DNA from: Nitratireductor alexandrii
Lineage (GTDB): Bacteria > Pseudomonadota > Alphaproteobacteria > Rhizobiales > Rhizobiaceae
DNA length: 64,000 nt
Assembly (NCBI RefSeq): GCF_004000215.1
Contig: NZ_RBVY01000009.1
Span: 169,505 to 233,504 of the forward strand
Reading direction: 5' to 3'
In this document: piece after piece, positions 46,555 through 56,762 of the stretch
How positions within the stretch are numbered: position 1 is the stretch's first letter
How the letters are laid out: each line of letters opens with the position of its first letter
Position numbers and translations under genes: made by a program
The notes under the pieces: model-generated
What the model saw: the letters and a program-made list of their open reading frames with translations, nothing else
Databases searched by the model: none
What the model was told of the DNA's origin: nothing

Positions 46555-46655
46555 GCCTGTCCGCCTTTTTAACCTGTCGCGTGTCGTGACCGGTCGCCCT
46601 CTCGCGCCGGCGCGCCGTAACGCTACGTCAACATGGCCGGAAATGCGACCGGGTG

Positions 46656-47813
46656 TCAGCCGCGACCGCCGGCGGTGAGCGTGCCGCCGGAAACCGACAC
46701 GAACTGGGCTCGTTCGGCGATCGCCGAAAACAGTTCCGGCTCGGTGCCGGTCATGAAGACCTGGCCGTTGAGATCGTGCAGGATGTCGAACAGGGCGGCG
46801 CGGCGGCGATGGTCGAAATGGGCCGCGATCTCGTCGAGCAGCAGCACCGGTGCCATGCCGGCCATCTCGCCGGTCAGCCGCGCATGCGACAGCACGATGC
46901 CGACCAGCAAGGCTTTTTGCTCGCCGGTCGATGACAGCGCCGCCGGCATGTTCTTGGGTCGATGGCGGACCAGGAGGTCGGCGCGGTGCGGCCCATCAAG
47001 GGCCCGGCCGGCGGCGCGGTCGCGCTCGCGCTCGGTGGCCAGCCGGTGGCGAAACAGTTCCTCGGCCTCGATTGCCGGGCGGTCGGCGAGCATCTCCTCC
47101 ACGAAGCCCGACAAGGCCAGATCGGCGCGCGGAAAGGTGTCGCCGTCGGGCGCGCGTTCGATCATGGCGCTCAACAGTCGCACCATTTCGACACGCGCGG
47201 CCGCGATCGCCGTGCCGGTCTCGGCCATCTGCGCCTCGATCGCGGCGAACCAGGTCTGGTCGCGCGCGTTCTCGGCAAACAGCCGGTTGCGTCCGCGCAT
47301 CGCCTTTTCAAAGGCGAGCGCGCGGCGCCCGTGCGCGGGATCGATGGTCAGCACGAGCCGGTCGAGGAAGCGACGCCGGTCCGCGGTCGGACCGGTGAAC
47401 AGCCCGTCCATGGCGGGGGTCAGCCACATGACCCGCAGCCATTCCTGCATGGCGTCGGCCGAGCGCGCCGGCGCGCCGTTGATGCGCACGCGCCGGCCGG
47501 TTTCGGCCTCGCCGTTTTCCGTTCCGCCGGCACCGGTGCCGATCTCGACCGGTCCGTCCGGCCAGTCCAGCCTGGCATGGAGCGCGAAACCGCCCGACGC
47601 TCCCTCGCGTGTCATGTCGCCATAGGTCGCCCGGCGCAGGCCGCGCCCCGGCGCGAACAGCGATATCGCCTCCAGGAGGTTGGTCTTGCCGGCCCCGTTT
47701 TCCCCGGTCAGCACCACCGCGCCATTGTCGAACCTAGCGCTGAGGGCGGCGTAATTGCGAAAATCGGTAAGTGTAAGCTTACCTATTCGGATCTGGGGCG
47801 GTTTGTCCGTCAC
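46656..47813 (-). CDS. recF: DNA replication and repair protein RecF
   Basis: SMC-like ATPase that loads RecA at gaps, 385 residues. Walker A is LTGENGAGKTNLLEAI (about 35-50); the ABC-type signature STGEQKALLVGI and Walker B LLLDEIAAHFD (about 322-332) lie toward the C-terminus. It starts with GTG, 28 bases after dnaN, and belongs to the dnaA-dnaN-recF order. Confidence 0.97.
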   Translation of the reverse strand: MTDKPPQIRIGKLTLTDFRNYAALSARFDNGAVVLTGENGAGKTNLLEAISLFAPGRGLRRATYGDMTREGASGGFALHARLDWPDGPVEIGTGAGGTENGEAETGRRVRINGAPARSADAMQEWLRVMWLTPAMDGLFTGPTADRRRFLDRLVLTIDPAHGRRALAFEKAMRGRNRLFAENARDQTWFAAIEAQMAETGTAIAAARVEMVRLLSAMIERAPDGDTFPRADLALSGFVEEMLADRPAIEAEELFRHRLATERERDRAAGRALDGPHRADLLVRHRPKNMPAALSSTGEQKALLVGIVLSHARLTGEMAGMAPVLLLDEIAAHFDHRRRAALFDILHDLNGQVFMTGTEPELFSAIAERAQFVSVSGGTLTAGGRG

Positions 47814-47841
47814 GGTCGCCGGATCGCGGGCGGCGTTCCGG

Positions 47842-48960
47842 TCACACCCGCATGGGCATGAGCACGTACAGGGCCTGCTCGTCGGCCATGTCGTGAATGA
47901 GCGTCGGCGATCCCGCGTCGGCCAGCAGGAACTTGGCTTCGCTGCCGCTCAACTGGCCGGCGACGTCGAGCAGATAGCGCGCGTTGAACCCGATCTCGAT
48001 CGGGTCGGCGTCGTAGTCGGCGGCGATTTCCTCGACCGCGCTGCCGGAGTCCGGATTGTTGACGGTCAACGTCACCTGGCCGTCCGAAATCGCCAGCTTG
48101 ACCGCGCGGCCGCGTTCCGACGAGATGGTCGAGACACGGTCGACGGCATCGGCGAAGCTTTGCCGGTCGATGACGAGTTTTTTGTCGTTGCCGGTCGGGA
48201 TGACGCGCTGATAGTCGGGAAAGGTGCCGTCGATCAGCTTGGAGGTCAGGATGACGCTGCCGATGGTGAAGCGGATCTTGGTTTCCGACAGTTCGACCGC
48301 CACCTTGACGTCGGGGGCGTCGACCAGCTTCTGCAGCTCGTTCACCGTCTTGCGCGGAATGATGATGCCGGGCATGCCTTCCGAACCGGCCGGCGCCTCC
48401 ATGTCGGCGCGCGCCAGGCGGTGCCCGTCGGTCGCCACCGCGCGCAGCACTAGCGCGCCGGCGCTTTCCAGCGTGTGCAGGAAGATGCCGTTGAGATAAT
48501 AGCGGGTTTCTTCCGTGGAGATCGCAAACTGGGTCCTGTCGACCAGGCCCTTGAGCGCCTCGGACTCGATGCGGAAAATGTGCGAGAACGACCCCGCCGT
48601 CAGCTCCGGGAAGTCGGATTGCGGCAGGCATTGCAGCCGGAAGTTGGACCGCCCGGCGATCACCGACATCGAGCGTCCGTCTTCGTCGGTCTTCAGCATG
48701 ACTTCGGCGCCGTCGGGCAACTTGCGTACGATGTCGTAGAGCAGATGGGCGGGCACCGTCGTCGCGCCGGCCTGTTCGACCTGGGCGGCGGTCGCCTCGG
48801 TGACCTCGATGTCGAGGTCGGTCGCCTTCATCTCCAGCACGGCGCCCTCGGCCCTGAGCAGAACGTTCGACAGGATCGGAATGGTGTTGCGGCGTTCGAC
48901 CACGCGATGGACGTGGTTGAGCGACTTCAGGAGGTTTGAACGTTCGAGTGTGACACGCAT
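47842..48960 (-). CDS. dnaN: DNA polymerase III beta subunit (sliding clamp)
   Basis: Processivity clamp, 372 residues (E. coli 366), with three clamp folds. Start MRVTLERSNLLKSLNHVHRVVERRNTIP and end LYVLMPMRV are characteristic, with YYLNGIFLH and the hydrophobic pocket region in the third domain. ATG start. Overlapping long frames on the same strand are shadows. Confidence 0.99.
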   Translation of the reverse strand: MRVTLERSNLLKSLNHVHRVVERRNTIPILSNVLLRAEGAVLEMKATDLDIEVTEATAAQVEQAGATTVPAHLLYDIVRKLPDGAEVMLKTDEDGRSMSVIAGRSNFRLQCLPQSDFPELTAGSFSHIFRIESEALKGLVDRTQFAISTEETRYYLNGIFLHTLESAGALVLRAVATDGHRLARADMEAPAGSEGMPGIIIPRKTVNELQKLVDAPDVKVAVELSETKIRFTIGSVILTSKLIDGTFPDYQRVIPTGNDKKLVIDRQSFADAVDRVSTISSERGRAVKLAISDGQVTLTVNNPDSGSAVEEIAADYDADPIEIGFNARYLLDVAGQLSGSEAKFLLADAGSPTLIHDMADEQALYVLMPMRV

Positions 48961-49003
48961 GACTTCGAGGTCTCATACCGGGCGGGCTTCGCGGGAAGCG
49001 CAG

Positions 49004-49027
49004 AAGGAAACGGCCCGCAACGGGCCG
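49004..49027 (-). terminator. Candidate dnaA terminator
   Basis: CGGCCCG-TTG-CGGGCCG (7-bp stem, 3-base loop) followed on the minus strand by TTTCCTT, inside the 200-base dnaA-dnaN gap. The T-run is short, so termination may be partial. Confidence 0.45.
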
Positions 49028-49160
49028 GAATCAAACCAAAATGACAGGAAAATTCCGGCAAACGCAAGCCCGCGCGCCGGCCGAACGCTCGACCGGCGCG
49101 TATTCTTCGGGGATAACGGGTCCGCGAACCGCAAAGCCGGCGGCCGGGCCCTGAATCCGG

Positions 49161-50690
49161 TCAGGCCTGGTCGCTGATCAGTCGGCGCAGAAGCTCCAGC
49201 TCCTGGGCCAGCGTGTTGTCGTCGCCCGACAATTGCTCGATTTTGCGCACCGCGTGCAACACAGTCGTATGATCGCGGCCGCCGAAGCGCCGGCCGATCT
49301 CCGGCAGCGAGCGCGGCGTCATGACCTTTGACAGATACATGGCGACCTGCCGCGGCTTGACGATGGTGCGGGTACGCCGGTTGGACAGCAATTCCGTCTT
49401 CGAAACGTTGTAATGGCGCGCCACGATGCGCTGGATGTCCTCGATGCGCACCCGTTTCGGGTCGCCCGGACGGAACATATGGCCCAGAAGCTCGTCGATG
49501 CGTTCGATCGACAATTGCGGCTCGAAGGAGCGGCGGAACAGCAACTGGTTGAAGGCGCCCTCAAGCTCGCGCCCGGAGCCGGTAACGGCGCGCGCGACAT
49601 GTTCGAGGATCTCTTCGGGGATCGTCAGCGTCTGGTCTTCCGTGCGTGCGGCCTCCAGGCGCTGCTGAAGCATGCGCAGGCGCATGTCCATGTCGGGCGC
49701 GGCCATTTCCAGCGAAACCCCGCCCTGCAGCCTGGAGCGCACGCGCGGCTCGAGCGATTCCAGCTCCGAGGCCGGCCGGTCCGCGGCCACCACGACCTGC
49801 TTGGCACTATCAAGCAACATGTTGATAAGATGGCAGAATTCATGCTGGATCGATTTGCCTTGCAGGAACTGCATGTCGTCGATGATCAGCAGATCGATGT
49901 CGCGCAATTGCTCTTTCAGCGTCAGCGCGTTGTTGTCGCGGATCGCGGTCGCGAACCGCCACATGAAATATTCCGCGGTCAGGTAGACCACCCGCGACTG
50001 CGGGTTGCGCGCCAGCGCCTCGGCGGCGATCGCCTGCAAGAGATGCGTCTTGCCGAGACCGACGGAGGCGTGGAGGAAGAGCGGATTGAAGCGCAGCGAC
50101 GCGGTCGGGTTTTCCGCGACGGTGCGGGCGGCCGCGAAGGCGACGCGATTGGGTGGTCCCTCGATGAACGACTCGAACGTGTAGCGGCTGTCGAGCGGCG
50201 AGCCGAGAACGTTTTGTCCCCGCGCGGACTCGACCGCGGGACGGCGCGGCTGGCTCGGCCTTTTCTGGCTGATCGTTCCGCTCGCCAGCGCCGTGCCCGC
50301 GGCGTGCGATGCCGGGCCGGCATCGGTCGTTTCGCTCTCGCTGGGCCGCGTGTTGCGTGTGGCGGTGCGCACAACGATCTCCAGGCGCAGCAGGCCGGGC
50401 TCTTCGCGCCGCCACAACTCCGTGATCAGGTCGAGATAATGGCTGTTGATCCAGGAGCGCAGAAAGGCGGTGGGCACGGACAGGCGGACAAGCCCGCGGG
50501 ACGCCTCGGCGAGCTTCATGCGCCCGAACCAGCTTGAATAGACCTCCATGCCGAGCTGCGCGCGCAACTGCACCCGGATGCGTTCGAAAATCTCGGAAGC
50601 GGACGAACCGGTTTTCATATCATGAACGTCCCCGCCTGCCCTCACGAAAGGAAGCCCCGCCTTGACCTCCGTTCCCATGCCGCCCTGCAT
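49161..50690 (-). CDS. dnaA: Chromosomal replication initiator DnaA
   Basis: AAA+ initiator that binds DnaA boxes and opens the origin. Domain I has [11 protein letters not shown]; domain III has Walker [15 protein letters not shown] and Walker [11 protein letters not shown]; domain IV carries the DNA-binding signature [16 protein letters not shown]. Start choice: the ATG at 50690 has AAGGA about 8 bases upstream and gives about 509 residues with an MQ-type N-terminus like that of other rhizobial DnaA. ATGs at 50768, 50678 and 50618 are also in frame. Confidence 0.96.
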   Translation of the reverse strand: MQGGMGTEVKAGLPFVRAGGDVHDMKTGSSASEIFERIRVQLRAQLGMEVYSSWFGRMKLAEASRGLVRLSVPTAFLRSWINSHYLDLITELWRREEPGLLRLEIVVRTATRNTRPSESETTDAGPASHAAGTALASGTISQKRPSQPRRPAVESARGQNVLGSPLDSRYTFESFIEGPPNRVAFAAARTVAENPTASLRFNPLFLHASVGLGKTHLLQAIAAEALARNPQSRVVYLTAEYFMWRFATAIRDNNALTLKEQLRDIDLLIIDDMQFLQGKSIQHEFCHLINMLLDSAKQVVVAADRPASELESLEPRVRSRLQGGVSLEMAAPDMDMRLRMLQQRLEAARTEDQTLTIPEEILEHVARAVTGSGRELEGAFNQLLFRRSFEPQLSIERIDELLGHMFRPGDPKRVRIEDIQRIVARHYNVSKTELLSNRRTRTIVKPRQVAMYLSKVMTPRSLPEIGRRFGGRDHTTVLHAVRKIEQLSGDDNTLAQELELLRRLISDQA

Positions 50691-51472
50691 CCCAACTTTC
50701 CTTTTCATAACGATATGCATTCCCGTCGCGCGCAGGCTCTGGCCGCGAGCGTCCACGTTCTGACGCAACGGCGCATCGCACCGCCCGCCACTTCACTCGA
50801 ATACAACCGACCGCATCTGGTCAGCCCACCCCCCTTTACGTCCCAGCGCGCGGACGCGCGGAGACTGCTTGAACATAGGCCGCAAAGTTCCCCGTGCCGG
50901 CGGAAGATGCCGGTCCGTTCCTCGTCACTCCTCGACCTGAAACACGCCGGACTGGCGGCGTGACGAAAGGCAAAAACCTATCGCTCGCGAGAGATGTTTC
51001 CCGCGCTGAAAACGGTAGATTTTCTGGGTATTGAGGCCCGAGGGCCTTGTCCCTTCCGATGGGTGGACATTACAAAATGTGACGGCTGAAGGGCAAGGCC
51101 GCGGGTAAGGGTTTTTTAATTTGTAGGGCGGTTGGGGCCATGTCCCCGATGGAACGAATCAAGGGGCGGCGCCCCTAAACCGTTTTGAATCAAACCCTTT
51201 TCTCGGACCGTTTCTTTCGTGGCCGGCTACATAAAAAATCTATTTTTTTTCGCTTGACACAATTTCGGCAAAGCCGGTCCACCGCACATGTGGAGAAGCT
51301 GTGTATGACCTCTGGTAAGGTATTGATTTAAAAAGATATTACCTGTGGATCGAGCCTGAGCCGCCGCGGCTCGTCAAAGGGTCGTCCAGCGTCAAAACCG
51401 CCTGTGCCGGCAAAGCAATTGACGCGAATTTTTCACGCCGCGTTTGCCCGTAACGGACAAGTGCTTGGCAGT
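50691..51472. other. Long non-coding dnaA upstream region
   Basis: No coding frame is convincing in these 780 bases. They contain two GANTC sites (GAATC at 51156-51160 and 51187-51191, 31 bases apart), an A/T-rich block at 51231-51250 with the inverted repeat AAAAAAT-CT-ATTTTTT, and a cluster of DnaA-box-like sequences at 51289-51352. A possible minus-strand dnaA promoter (TTGCCC, 16 bases, TGTAAT) lies around 51070-51098. It may be the dnaA regulatory region, an origin, or both. Confidence 0.6.
51289..51352 (-). promoter_or_regulatory. Cluster of three DnaA-box-like sites
   Basis: Compared with TGTGGATAA (reverse complement of TTATCCACA): TGTGGAGAA at 51289-51297 (8 of 9), TGTGTATGA at 51300-51308 (7 of 9) and TGTGGATCG at 51344-51352 (7 of 9). 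All three have the same orientation, and an A/T-rich stretch lies between the second and third. Confidence 0.5.
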
Positions 51473-51504
51473 AAAACAAAAAAGCCCGGCTCAGACGGCC
51501 GGGC
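51473..51504 (-). terminator. Intrinsic terminator of rpsT
   Basis: GCCCGGC-CGTCTGA-GCCGGGC: 7-bp stem, 7-base loop, followed on the minus strand by TTTTTTGTTTT. It lies about 40 bases after the rpsT stop. Confidence 0.9.
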
Positions 51505-51545
51505 ATTCCTGCAACTAGACGGGGCGGCTGTGCCCGATGCTGCCT

Positions 51546-51812
51546 TCAGGCTGAAAGCGCCTTCACGCGCTGCGCCAGACGCGACACTTTGCGCGAGGCG
51601 GTGTTGCGGTGCAGGACGCCTTTGGTCGCCGCCCGCATCAACTCGGGCTGAACGGCCTTGAGCGCCGTTTCAGCAGCGCTTTTGTCGCCGGTAGCCAGCG
51701 CCTCTTCAACCTTGCGCACGAAATTGCGCACGCGCGAGCGACGGCTCTTGTTGATCTCGGTCCGGCGCGCGAGCTTGCGCGTGGCCTTTTTGGCCGAAGT
51801 GGTATTGGCCAT
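51546..51812 (-). CDS. rpsT: 30S ribosomal protein S20
   Basis: Binds the 16S rRNA 5' domain; 88 residues, the normal size. It begins [21 protein letters not shown] and continues with the basic helices [16 protein letters not shown] and [17 protein letters not shown]. The ATG has GAGAGG upstream; the frame is open further upstream but only through the leader. It has its own promoter and terminator and lies next to dnaA, as usual in alphaproteobacteria. Confidence 0.98.
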   Translation of the reverse strand: MANTTSAKKATRKLARRTEINKSRRSRVRNFVRKVEEALATGDKSAAETALKAVQPELMRAATKGVLHRNTASRKVSRLAQRVKALSA

Positions 51813-51909
51813 GGTGCCTCTCTGGTTATCCTGACGTTCGTGCCGCGCCCGCAAAGCCGGTAGGCACGAAAACAATCGGGCGGCCGCAGGGCCGCCTCTG
51901 TTGGCGCGG

Positions 51910-51938
51910 CTTATAGTGCAGCTTTTTTCCCACGTCAA
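51910..51938 (-). promoter_or_regulatory. rpsT promoter
   Basis: On the minus strand TTGACG, 17 bases and TATAAG, a strong sigma-70 match. Transcription would start near 51903, leaving a leader of about 90 bases that contains the hairpin GGCGGCC-CTGC-GGCCGCC; leader-based autoregulation by S20 is known in E. coli and possible here. Confidence 0.75.
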
Positions 51939-51963
51939 CGCCCTTTGATGGCAGGCGCCCGTG

Positions 51964-52737
51964 TCAGCGATTGCGGAAGTTCGGCGTGCGTTTTTCCGCG
52001 AAAGCCGCCATGCCTTCCGTCTGGTCCTCGAGCGCGAACATCGAATGGAACACCCGCCGCTCGAAGCGCAGTCCTTCCGAAAGCGTGGTCTCGTAGGAGC
52101 GGTTGACGGCTTCCTTGGCCATCATCACCGCCGGCAGCGAGAAGGAGGCGATCTTGCCGGCCGCCGCCAGCGCCTCCTCGAGTAGGTCGCCCGTCGGCAC
52201 CACCCGCGAGACCAGGCCCGCGCGTTCGGCTTCGGCGGCGTCCATCATCCGCCCGGTCAGGCACATATCCATCGCCTTGGCCTTGCCGACAAAGCGTGTC
52301 AACCGTTGGGAACCGCCCATGCCGGGCATGACGCCGAGCGTGATCTCCGGCTGGCCGAATTTCGCGTTTTCGGCGGCGATGATGAAATCGCACATCATCG
52401 CCAGTTCACAGCCGCCGCCGAGCGCATAGCCGGATACGGCCGCCACGATCGGCTTGCGGATCCGCGTCAGCGCCTCCCAACCGGCGAAGAAGTCGCTCAT
52501 GAAGGCGTCGACGAATTCCATCGACTGCATCTGTTTGATGTCGGCTCCGGCCGCGAAGGCCTTTTCCGACCCCGTGATCACGATCGCGCCGATGCCGGCA
52601 TCGGCCTCGAAGGAGTCGAGTGCCGCGATCACCTCCGCCAACACCGTGGTGTTGAGCGCGTTGAGCGCCTTCGGCCGGTTCAGCGTGATGAGGCCGACCC
52701 GCGCGCGCGTTTCGACCAGGATCGTTTCATAGGCCAT
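51964..52737 (-). CDS. Enoyl-CoA hydratase
   Basis: Crotonase-fold enzyme of 257 residues hydrating trans-2-enoyl-CoA in beta-oxidation. [13 protein letters not shown] and the oxyanion/active-site segments AGADIKQM and [12 protein letters not shown] are present; the two catalytic glutamates of true hydratases sit in GGGCELAM and [18 protein letters not shown]. The length and these residues match FadB1x/EchA-type short-chain hydratases. Usually found next to rpsT and mutM in this order. Confidence 0.93.
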   Translation of the reverse strand: MAYETILVETRARVGLITLNRPKALNALNTTVLAEVIAALDSFEADAGIGAIVITGSEKAFAAGADIKQMQSMEFVDAFMSDFFAGWEALTRIRKPIVAAVSGYALGGGCELAMMCDFIIAAENAKFGQPEITLGVMPGMGGSQRLTRFVGKAKAMDMCLTGRMMDAAEAERAGLVSRVVPTGDLLEEALAAAGKIASFSLPAVMMAKEAVNRSYETTLSEGLRFERRVFHSMFALEDQTEGMAAFAEKRTPNFRNR

Positions 52738-52775
52738 CGGGTATCTCCTCCGGTTTTGCGAGCATGTGCTCTAGC

Positions 52776-53672
52776 CTAGCGCTGGCACGCGGGGCAATAA
52801 AAAGTCGAGCGGCCCGACTGCACGGTGCGCAAGACGACGCTGTCGCAATCCGGCTGGACGCACGGCTCGCCTTCGCGGTCGTAGACGGCGAAACGGTGCT
52901 GGAAATAACCGAGTGCCCCGTCGGCATGGACGTAATCGCGCAGCGACGAGCCTCCGGCCTCGATGGCGTCCGCGATCACCGCGCGGACCGCCGCGGCGAG
53001 CCGGTCGCAGGCTGCCGTCGCACCGCCATGCTTGTTCACGATCGACCCGGCCGCGCGGTCGGGCGCGAGCCCCGCTCGCCACAGGGCCTCGCACACATAG
53101 ATGTTGCCGAGCCCGGCGATCAGGCGCTGGTCGAGCAGGGCGGCCTTCAGCGGTGCGCGCCGGTTGTGAAACAGGGTCGCGAGCAGGGCGCCGTCGAGCC
53201 TGTTTCCGGTCGGTTCGGCGCCGAGCTTGCCGATCAGCGGATGCGCGGCCAGTTCCCCTTCCTCGGCGAAAGCCATGAAGCCGAAACGGCGCGGGTCGTT
53301 GAAGACGATCCGGGCGTTTGTGCCGGTCTTCGGCGCGAGATGGAAGACGACGTGGTCATGCGCGGCATTCTTGGAGCGGGCATGGTGGAAGCGGCCGGGC
53401 GAGTCGCCATCGGGCCCGTCCGTCTCGATGCGCCAGGAGCCCGACATGCCCAGATGGCTGATCAGGGTCAGGCCGTCGTCGAGATGGGCGAGGAGGTATT
53501 TGGCGCGCCGCGACAGGCCGTCGACCCGCCGCCCGGTCAGCCGGCCGGCGAAGTCGGCGGGAAACGGGAACCGCAGGTCGGGCCGCCGCTGTTCGACCGA
53601 CAGGATACGCGCGCCCTCCATCACCGGGGCGAGCCCGCGGCGCACCGTCTCGACTTCGGGCAGCTCAGGCAT
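52776..53672 (-). CDS. mutM: Formamidopyrimidine-DNA glycosylase (Fpg/MutM)
   Basis: Removes 8-oxoguanine and formamidopyrimidines; 298 residues. The mature N-terminal Pro-Glu of [14 protein letters not shown] is the catalytic pair. The helix-two-turns-helix region with [12 protein letters not shown] and the C-terminal zinc finger (CVQPDC and YCPAC) are intact. The ATG at 53672 is fixed by the conserved N-terminus and overlaps the end of deoB by 8 bases. Confidence 0.98.
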   Translation of the reverse strand: MPELPEVETVRRGLAPVMEGARILSVEQRRPDLRFPFPADFAGRLTGRRVDGLSRRAKYLLAHLDDGLTLISHLGMSGSWRIETDGPDGDSPGRFHHARSKNAAHDHVVFHLAPKTGTNARIVFNDPRRFGFMAFAEEGELAAHPLIGKLGAEPTGNRLDGALLATLFHNRRAPLKAALLDQRLIAGLGNIYVCEALWRAGLAPDRAAGSIVNKHGGATAACDRLAAAVRAVIADAIEAGGSSLRDYVHADGALGYFQHRFAVYDREGEPCVQPDCDSVVLRTVQSGRSTFYCPACQR

Positions 53673-54903
53673 GGGCGTGCAGCTCGGGCAGGAAAGAGTG
53701 GCCGTACGGGCCGGCCGGCAAGCCCAGATGCGCGGCGATCGTCTCGCCGATATCGGCGAAGCTGGTGCGCACCCCGAGCGCCGCCGGTGCCAGGCCGGGG
53801 CCGGTGCCGAACACGGGTACGCGCTCGCGCGTGTGGTCGGTGCCGGGCCAGGTCGGGTCGCAGCCATGATCGGCCGTCAGGATCAGAAGGTCGCCCTCGG
53901 CGAGCCGCGACAGCGCCTCGGGCAAGCGGGCGTCGAATGCCTCAAGCGCGGCGGCGTAACCGGCGACGTCGCGCCGGTGGCCGAACAACATGTCGAAATC
54001 GACGAAATTCGCGAACACCAGGTCGCCGGCGACGGCATCGTCCATCGCCGTCAGCGCGGCGTCGAACAGCGCCATATTGCCGGCCGCCTTGCGCACCTCG
54101 CTCACGCCGCGATGGGCGAAGATATCGCCGATCTTGCCGATGCCGATCACACGGCCGCCGGCCTCGGTCACCCGGTCGAGCAGCGTCGGCTCGACGGGCG
54201 GAACCGCATAGTCGCGCCGGTTGGCGGTGCGGACAAAATCGGCCGGCGTCTCGCCGATAAAAGGCCGCGCGATCACGCGGCCGATATTGAGCGGGTCGAC
54301 CAGGCGCCGGACAGTGGCGCACAGCTTGTAAAGCCGTTCGAGGCCGAAATGGGTTTCATGCGCGGCGATCTGGAACACCGAATCCGCCGAGGTGTAGCAG
54401 ATCGGCTTGCCCGAGCGGATATGGTCCTCGCCGAGCTTTGCGATGATCTCCGTGCCCGAGGCGTGGCAATTGCCCAAAATCCCCGGCAGGCCGGTTTCGC
54501 GAAGGATCGCCGCCACGAGGTCGTCGGGAAAGCTCGGCGTTGTGTCGGGGAAATAACCCCACGCGAACGGTACGGGCAGGCCGGCGATCTCCCAATGGCC
54601 CGACGGGGTGTCCTTGCCCTTGGAGACCTCCTGCGCGGCGCCGAAAAATCCGCCCGCCCCATGCCGGCTGGGCGCCTTTCCGTTCGGAGCGGTCGCCGTC
54701 TCGGCGGCCAGGGCAAGGCCGAGCTCGGTCATGTTGGGAAGGGCGAGGGGACCGCGGCGTAGTCCCGCCCGATCGGCCATTCCGTCTGCAGCCGCTTGCG
54801 CGATATGCGCGAAGGTGTTGGCGCCCTCGTCGCCGAAATCTGCGGCATCCGGCGCGCCGCCTATGCCGAAGGAGTCGAGCACGAACAAAAAGGCGCGCGC
54901 CAT
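53665..54903 (-). CDS. deoB: Phosphopentomutase
   Basis: Interconverts ribose/deoxyribose 1-phosphate and 5-phosphate in nucleoside salvage; 412 residues (E. coli 407). Alkaline-phosphatase superfamily metal motifs: [12 protein letters not shown] at the start, GHWEIAG (with the phosphate-accepting Thr/Ser region just before), [11 protein letters not shown] and [18 protein letters not shown]. It overlaps mutM by 8 bases. Confidence 0.97.
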   Translation of the reverse strand: MARAFLFVLDSFGIGGAPDAADFGDEGANTFAHIAQAAADGMADRAGLRRGPLALPNMTELGLALAAETATAPNGKAPSRHGAGGFFGAAQEVSKGKDTPSGHWEIAGLPVPFAWGYFPDTTPSFPDDLVAAILRETGLPGILGNCHASGTEIIAKLGEDHIRSGKPICYTSADSVFQIAAHETHFGLERLYKLCATVRRLVDPLNIGRVIARPFIGETPADFVRTANRRDYAVPPVEPTLLDRVTEAGGRVIGIGKIGDIFAHRGVSEVRKAAGNMALFDAALTAMDDAVAGDLVFANFVDFDMLFGHRRDVAGYAAALEAFDARLPEALSRLAEGDLLILTADHGCDPTWPGTDHTRERVPVFGTGPGLAPAALGVRTSFADIGETIAAHLGLPAGPYGHSFLPELHAHA

Positions 54904-55032
54904 GGCTGAACATCCTTACACATTGGTTCCAACGACACTTAGAATTGAAGCGGTGAATTGGCAATTCGGAAACCAAACGGCAAGGTCGCCATGCGATAGG
55001 GGACACATAGCGGCTGCGAGGCGGAGATGGCG

Positions 55033-55977
55033 ATGAGGCGGACGACGTTGGCGGGGTTGGCCGTGGCCGCGACGATCGCGCTGGGGTCGTCGCCCGCGCA
55101 GGCCGGCTGGAAGGAAGAGGTCGGCACCTTGCGGATCGGCATGCTGGCGCGTCCCGGCGCCGGCGCGGCGGTGCCGGGCGCATCGGCAATCGAGCGCGCC
55201 TTCTCGAAAGCCCTGGGTATTCCCGTCGACATCTTCGTTGCGCGCGATTTCGCCGCCCTGATCGACGCGCATGCCAATGCGCGTGTGCACTACGCGGTCT
55301 ACTCGGCTTTGGCCTACGCGCTGGCCTGGCGTCGTTGCAACTGTGTGGAGCCGCTGGCCGCGCCGATCTCGCGGGACGGTGCCACCGGCATTCGCGCCCA
55401 GCTGATCGTCGCGCCGGGCGTGGTCGAGCGGCCGACGCCGCCGCGCATCGCCTATGTGCCGGGCAGTCTGGCGTCGGATCTGTTGCCGCGCCTGGCCTCG
55501 ACGGGCGGCGCCGACGAGGCGGAGATCGCGGACGAACGACGCGTCGCCGTGAAAAGCGCGGCCGAGGCCGAGCGCCGCTTCATCGCCGGCAAGGTCGATG
55601 GCCTTTTCGGTTGGGCGTATGAGCGCGTCGGCGGCGCAACCGGCGGTACGGTCGACCGACTTGTGAAGGCCGGCCTCGCTGCGGATGGTTTCGATATCGC
55701 GTGGACCTCGGCGCCGATACGCTATGGTCCGCACGCGATCCGCACCGACCTGCCGGATGAGCTCAAACAGGCGCTGGCGCGGTTTCTGACCAGCCTGAAG
55801 CAGCAGCAGCCCGACATCTACGATCTTGTGGAGGAAGAGCGCCAGGGCGGGTTTCTGCGGGTGTCCCAGTCCGACTATCGAAGCGTGCTGGGCCTGATGG
55901 AACTCGTTGCGCCCCTGCCGTCTCCTGCCGCCGCGCCGCCCGCTGCCAAATCATCTGGGCACCCGGCCGGCCTGTAA
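55033..55977 (+). CDS. PhnD-like phosphate/phosphonate-type periplasmic binding protein
   Basis: About 314 residues with a signal peptide (RRTTLAGLAVAATIALGSS, cut near AQA). The mature part has LRIGMLARPGAG, FSKALGIPVDIFVARDFAALIDA and HYAVYSALAYALAW, a type 2 periplasmic binding fold of the PhnD family, and ends in a Pro/Ala-rich tail. No ABC permease or ATPase gene is nearby, so it may serve a distant transporter or a sensor. The ATG at 55033 has GGAG 6 bases upstream; the ATG at 55027 directly abuts that site. Confidence 0.83.
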   Translation: MRRTTLAGLAVAATIALGSSPAQAGWKEEVGTLRIGMLARPGAGAAVPGASAIERAFSKALGIPVDIFVARDFAALIDAHANARVHYAVYSALAYALAWRRCNCVEPLAAPISRDGATGIRAQLIVAPGVVERPTPPRIAYVPGSLASDLLPRLASTGGADEAEIADERRVAVKSAAEAERRFIAGKVDGLFGWAYERVGGATGGTVDRLVKAGLAADGFDIAWTSAPIRYGPHAIRTDLPDELKQALARFLTSLKQQQPDIYDLVEEERQGGFLRVSQSDYRSVLGLMELVAPLPSPAAAPPAAKSSGHPAGL

Positions 55978-56086
55978 GCCGGAGCGAGCCGCCGTTTTCA
56001 GGCGCGAGGCCCGTTTCACCATCGAAAATGCGGATGATCGAGAACCCGAAGGCCGGCGCGCGCCGCTCGAAAGAGCGCGCCGTCCT

Positions 56087-56710
56087 TCAGCAGTCGACGC
56101 ATTTGACCTGCTGGCTCATGCGGGGCCGCAAATAATATTGCTCGCCCATGCTGATCTTGTCGAAGGCGGCGGCCAGGCCGATCGTGGCCTTCTTTTCGGC
56201 GTTCCAGGTCAGGACCGGCTTGTAGTCCAGTTCGGCTTCGCCGCGAATGAGAAAGGTCCCCCTGACCTTGAGGTCCTCGGGCACGGTCGTCGTCGTACCG
56301 GCCGTCAGGTGGTCGCTCGCGGTGCCGTTGATCATCTTGCGCGACCAGGCGACCTTGACCTTGGGCGTGTCCTCGTCGGTGATTTCGATCCCGGTGACGT
56401 AGATTGAGGGCGCGGTACGGTTATAGGGCTGGATCACCGAACCGCCGATCTTCATGATGGCGTCGATCTCGGCTTCGGTGACCTGCTGTTGCTGGGTGAC
56501 GAGGTCGGCGATCATCGAGGCGATGCGGCCGGTCTTCTTGTTGGCCTCGATAGCCTGCGAGGTCTCCATGGTCATGAAATAAAGCCCGATAAGGATCGGC
56601 ACGACAAAGGCGAACTCCAGTGCGGCTGCGGCGCGCCGGTCGCGCCACAGGCCGACCAACGTCGCCTTGCAAAGCACACTCCGATACGAAAATCCGTTTC
56701 GCCCTAACAT
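56087..56710 (-). CDS. TadE/TadG-like pilus pseudopilin
   Basis: A 207-residue protein with one N-terminal membrane segment in the TadE context RRAAAALEFAFVVPILIGLYF (about 24-45), where the Glu after the processing region is conserved. A long periplasmic tail ends in CVDC. It should be a minor pseudopilin of the Flp/Tad pilus. The ATG at 56710 has AGGGACAG upstream. It lies 52 bases after the second TadE-like gene in the same direction. Confidence 0.85.
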   Translation of the reverse strand: MLGRNGFSYRSVLCKATLVGLWRDRRAAAALEFAFVVPILIGLYFMTMETSQAIEANKKTGRIASMIADLVTQQQQVTEAEIDAIMKIGGSVIQPYNRTAPSIYVTGIEITDEDTPKVKVAWSRKMINGTASDHLTAGTTTTVPEDLKVRGTFLIRGEAELDYKPVLTWNAEKKATIGLAAAFDKISMGEQYYLRPRMSQQVKCVDC

Positions 56711-56762
56711 CGCTTCTGTCCCTTTTTGCTCGCGCGGCGCACCTCGTGCTGCCACGGCGGCA

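Noticed and set aside
47810..48976. Long minus-strand frame of 388 codons over dnaN
   Set aside because: It is the shifted frame of dnaN, with shadow composition and no conserved motif.
50691..51472. Definite chromosomal origin of replication
   Set aside because: The DnaA-box matches are imperfect and in many alphaproteobacteria the origin is near hemE rather than dnaA; listed as a candidate only.
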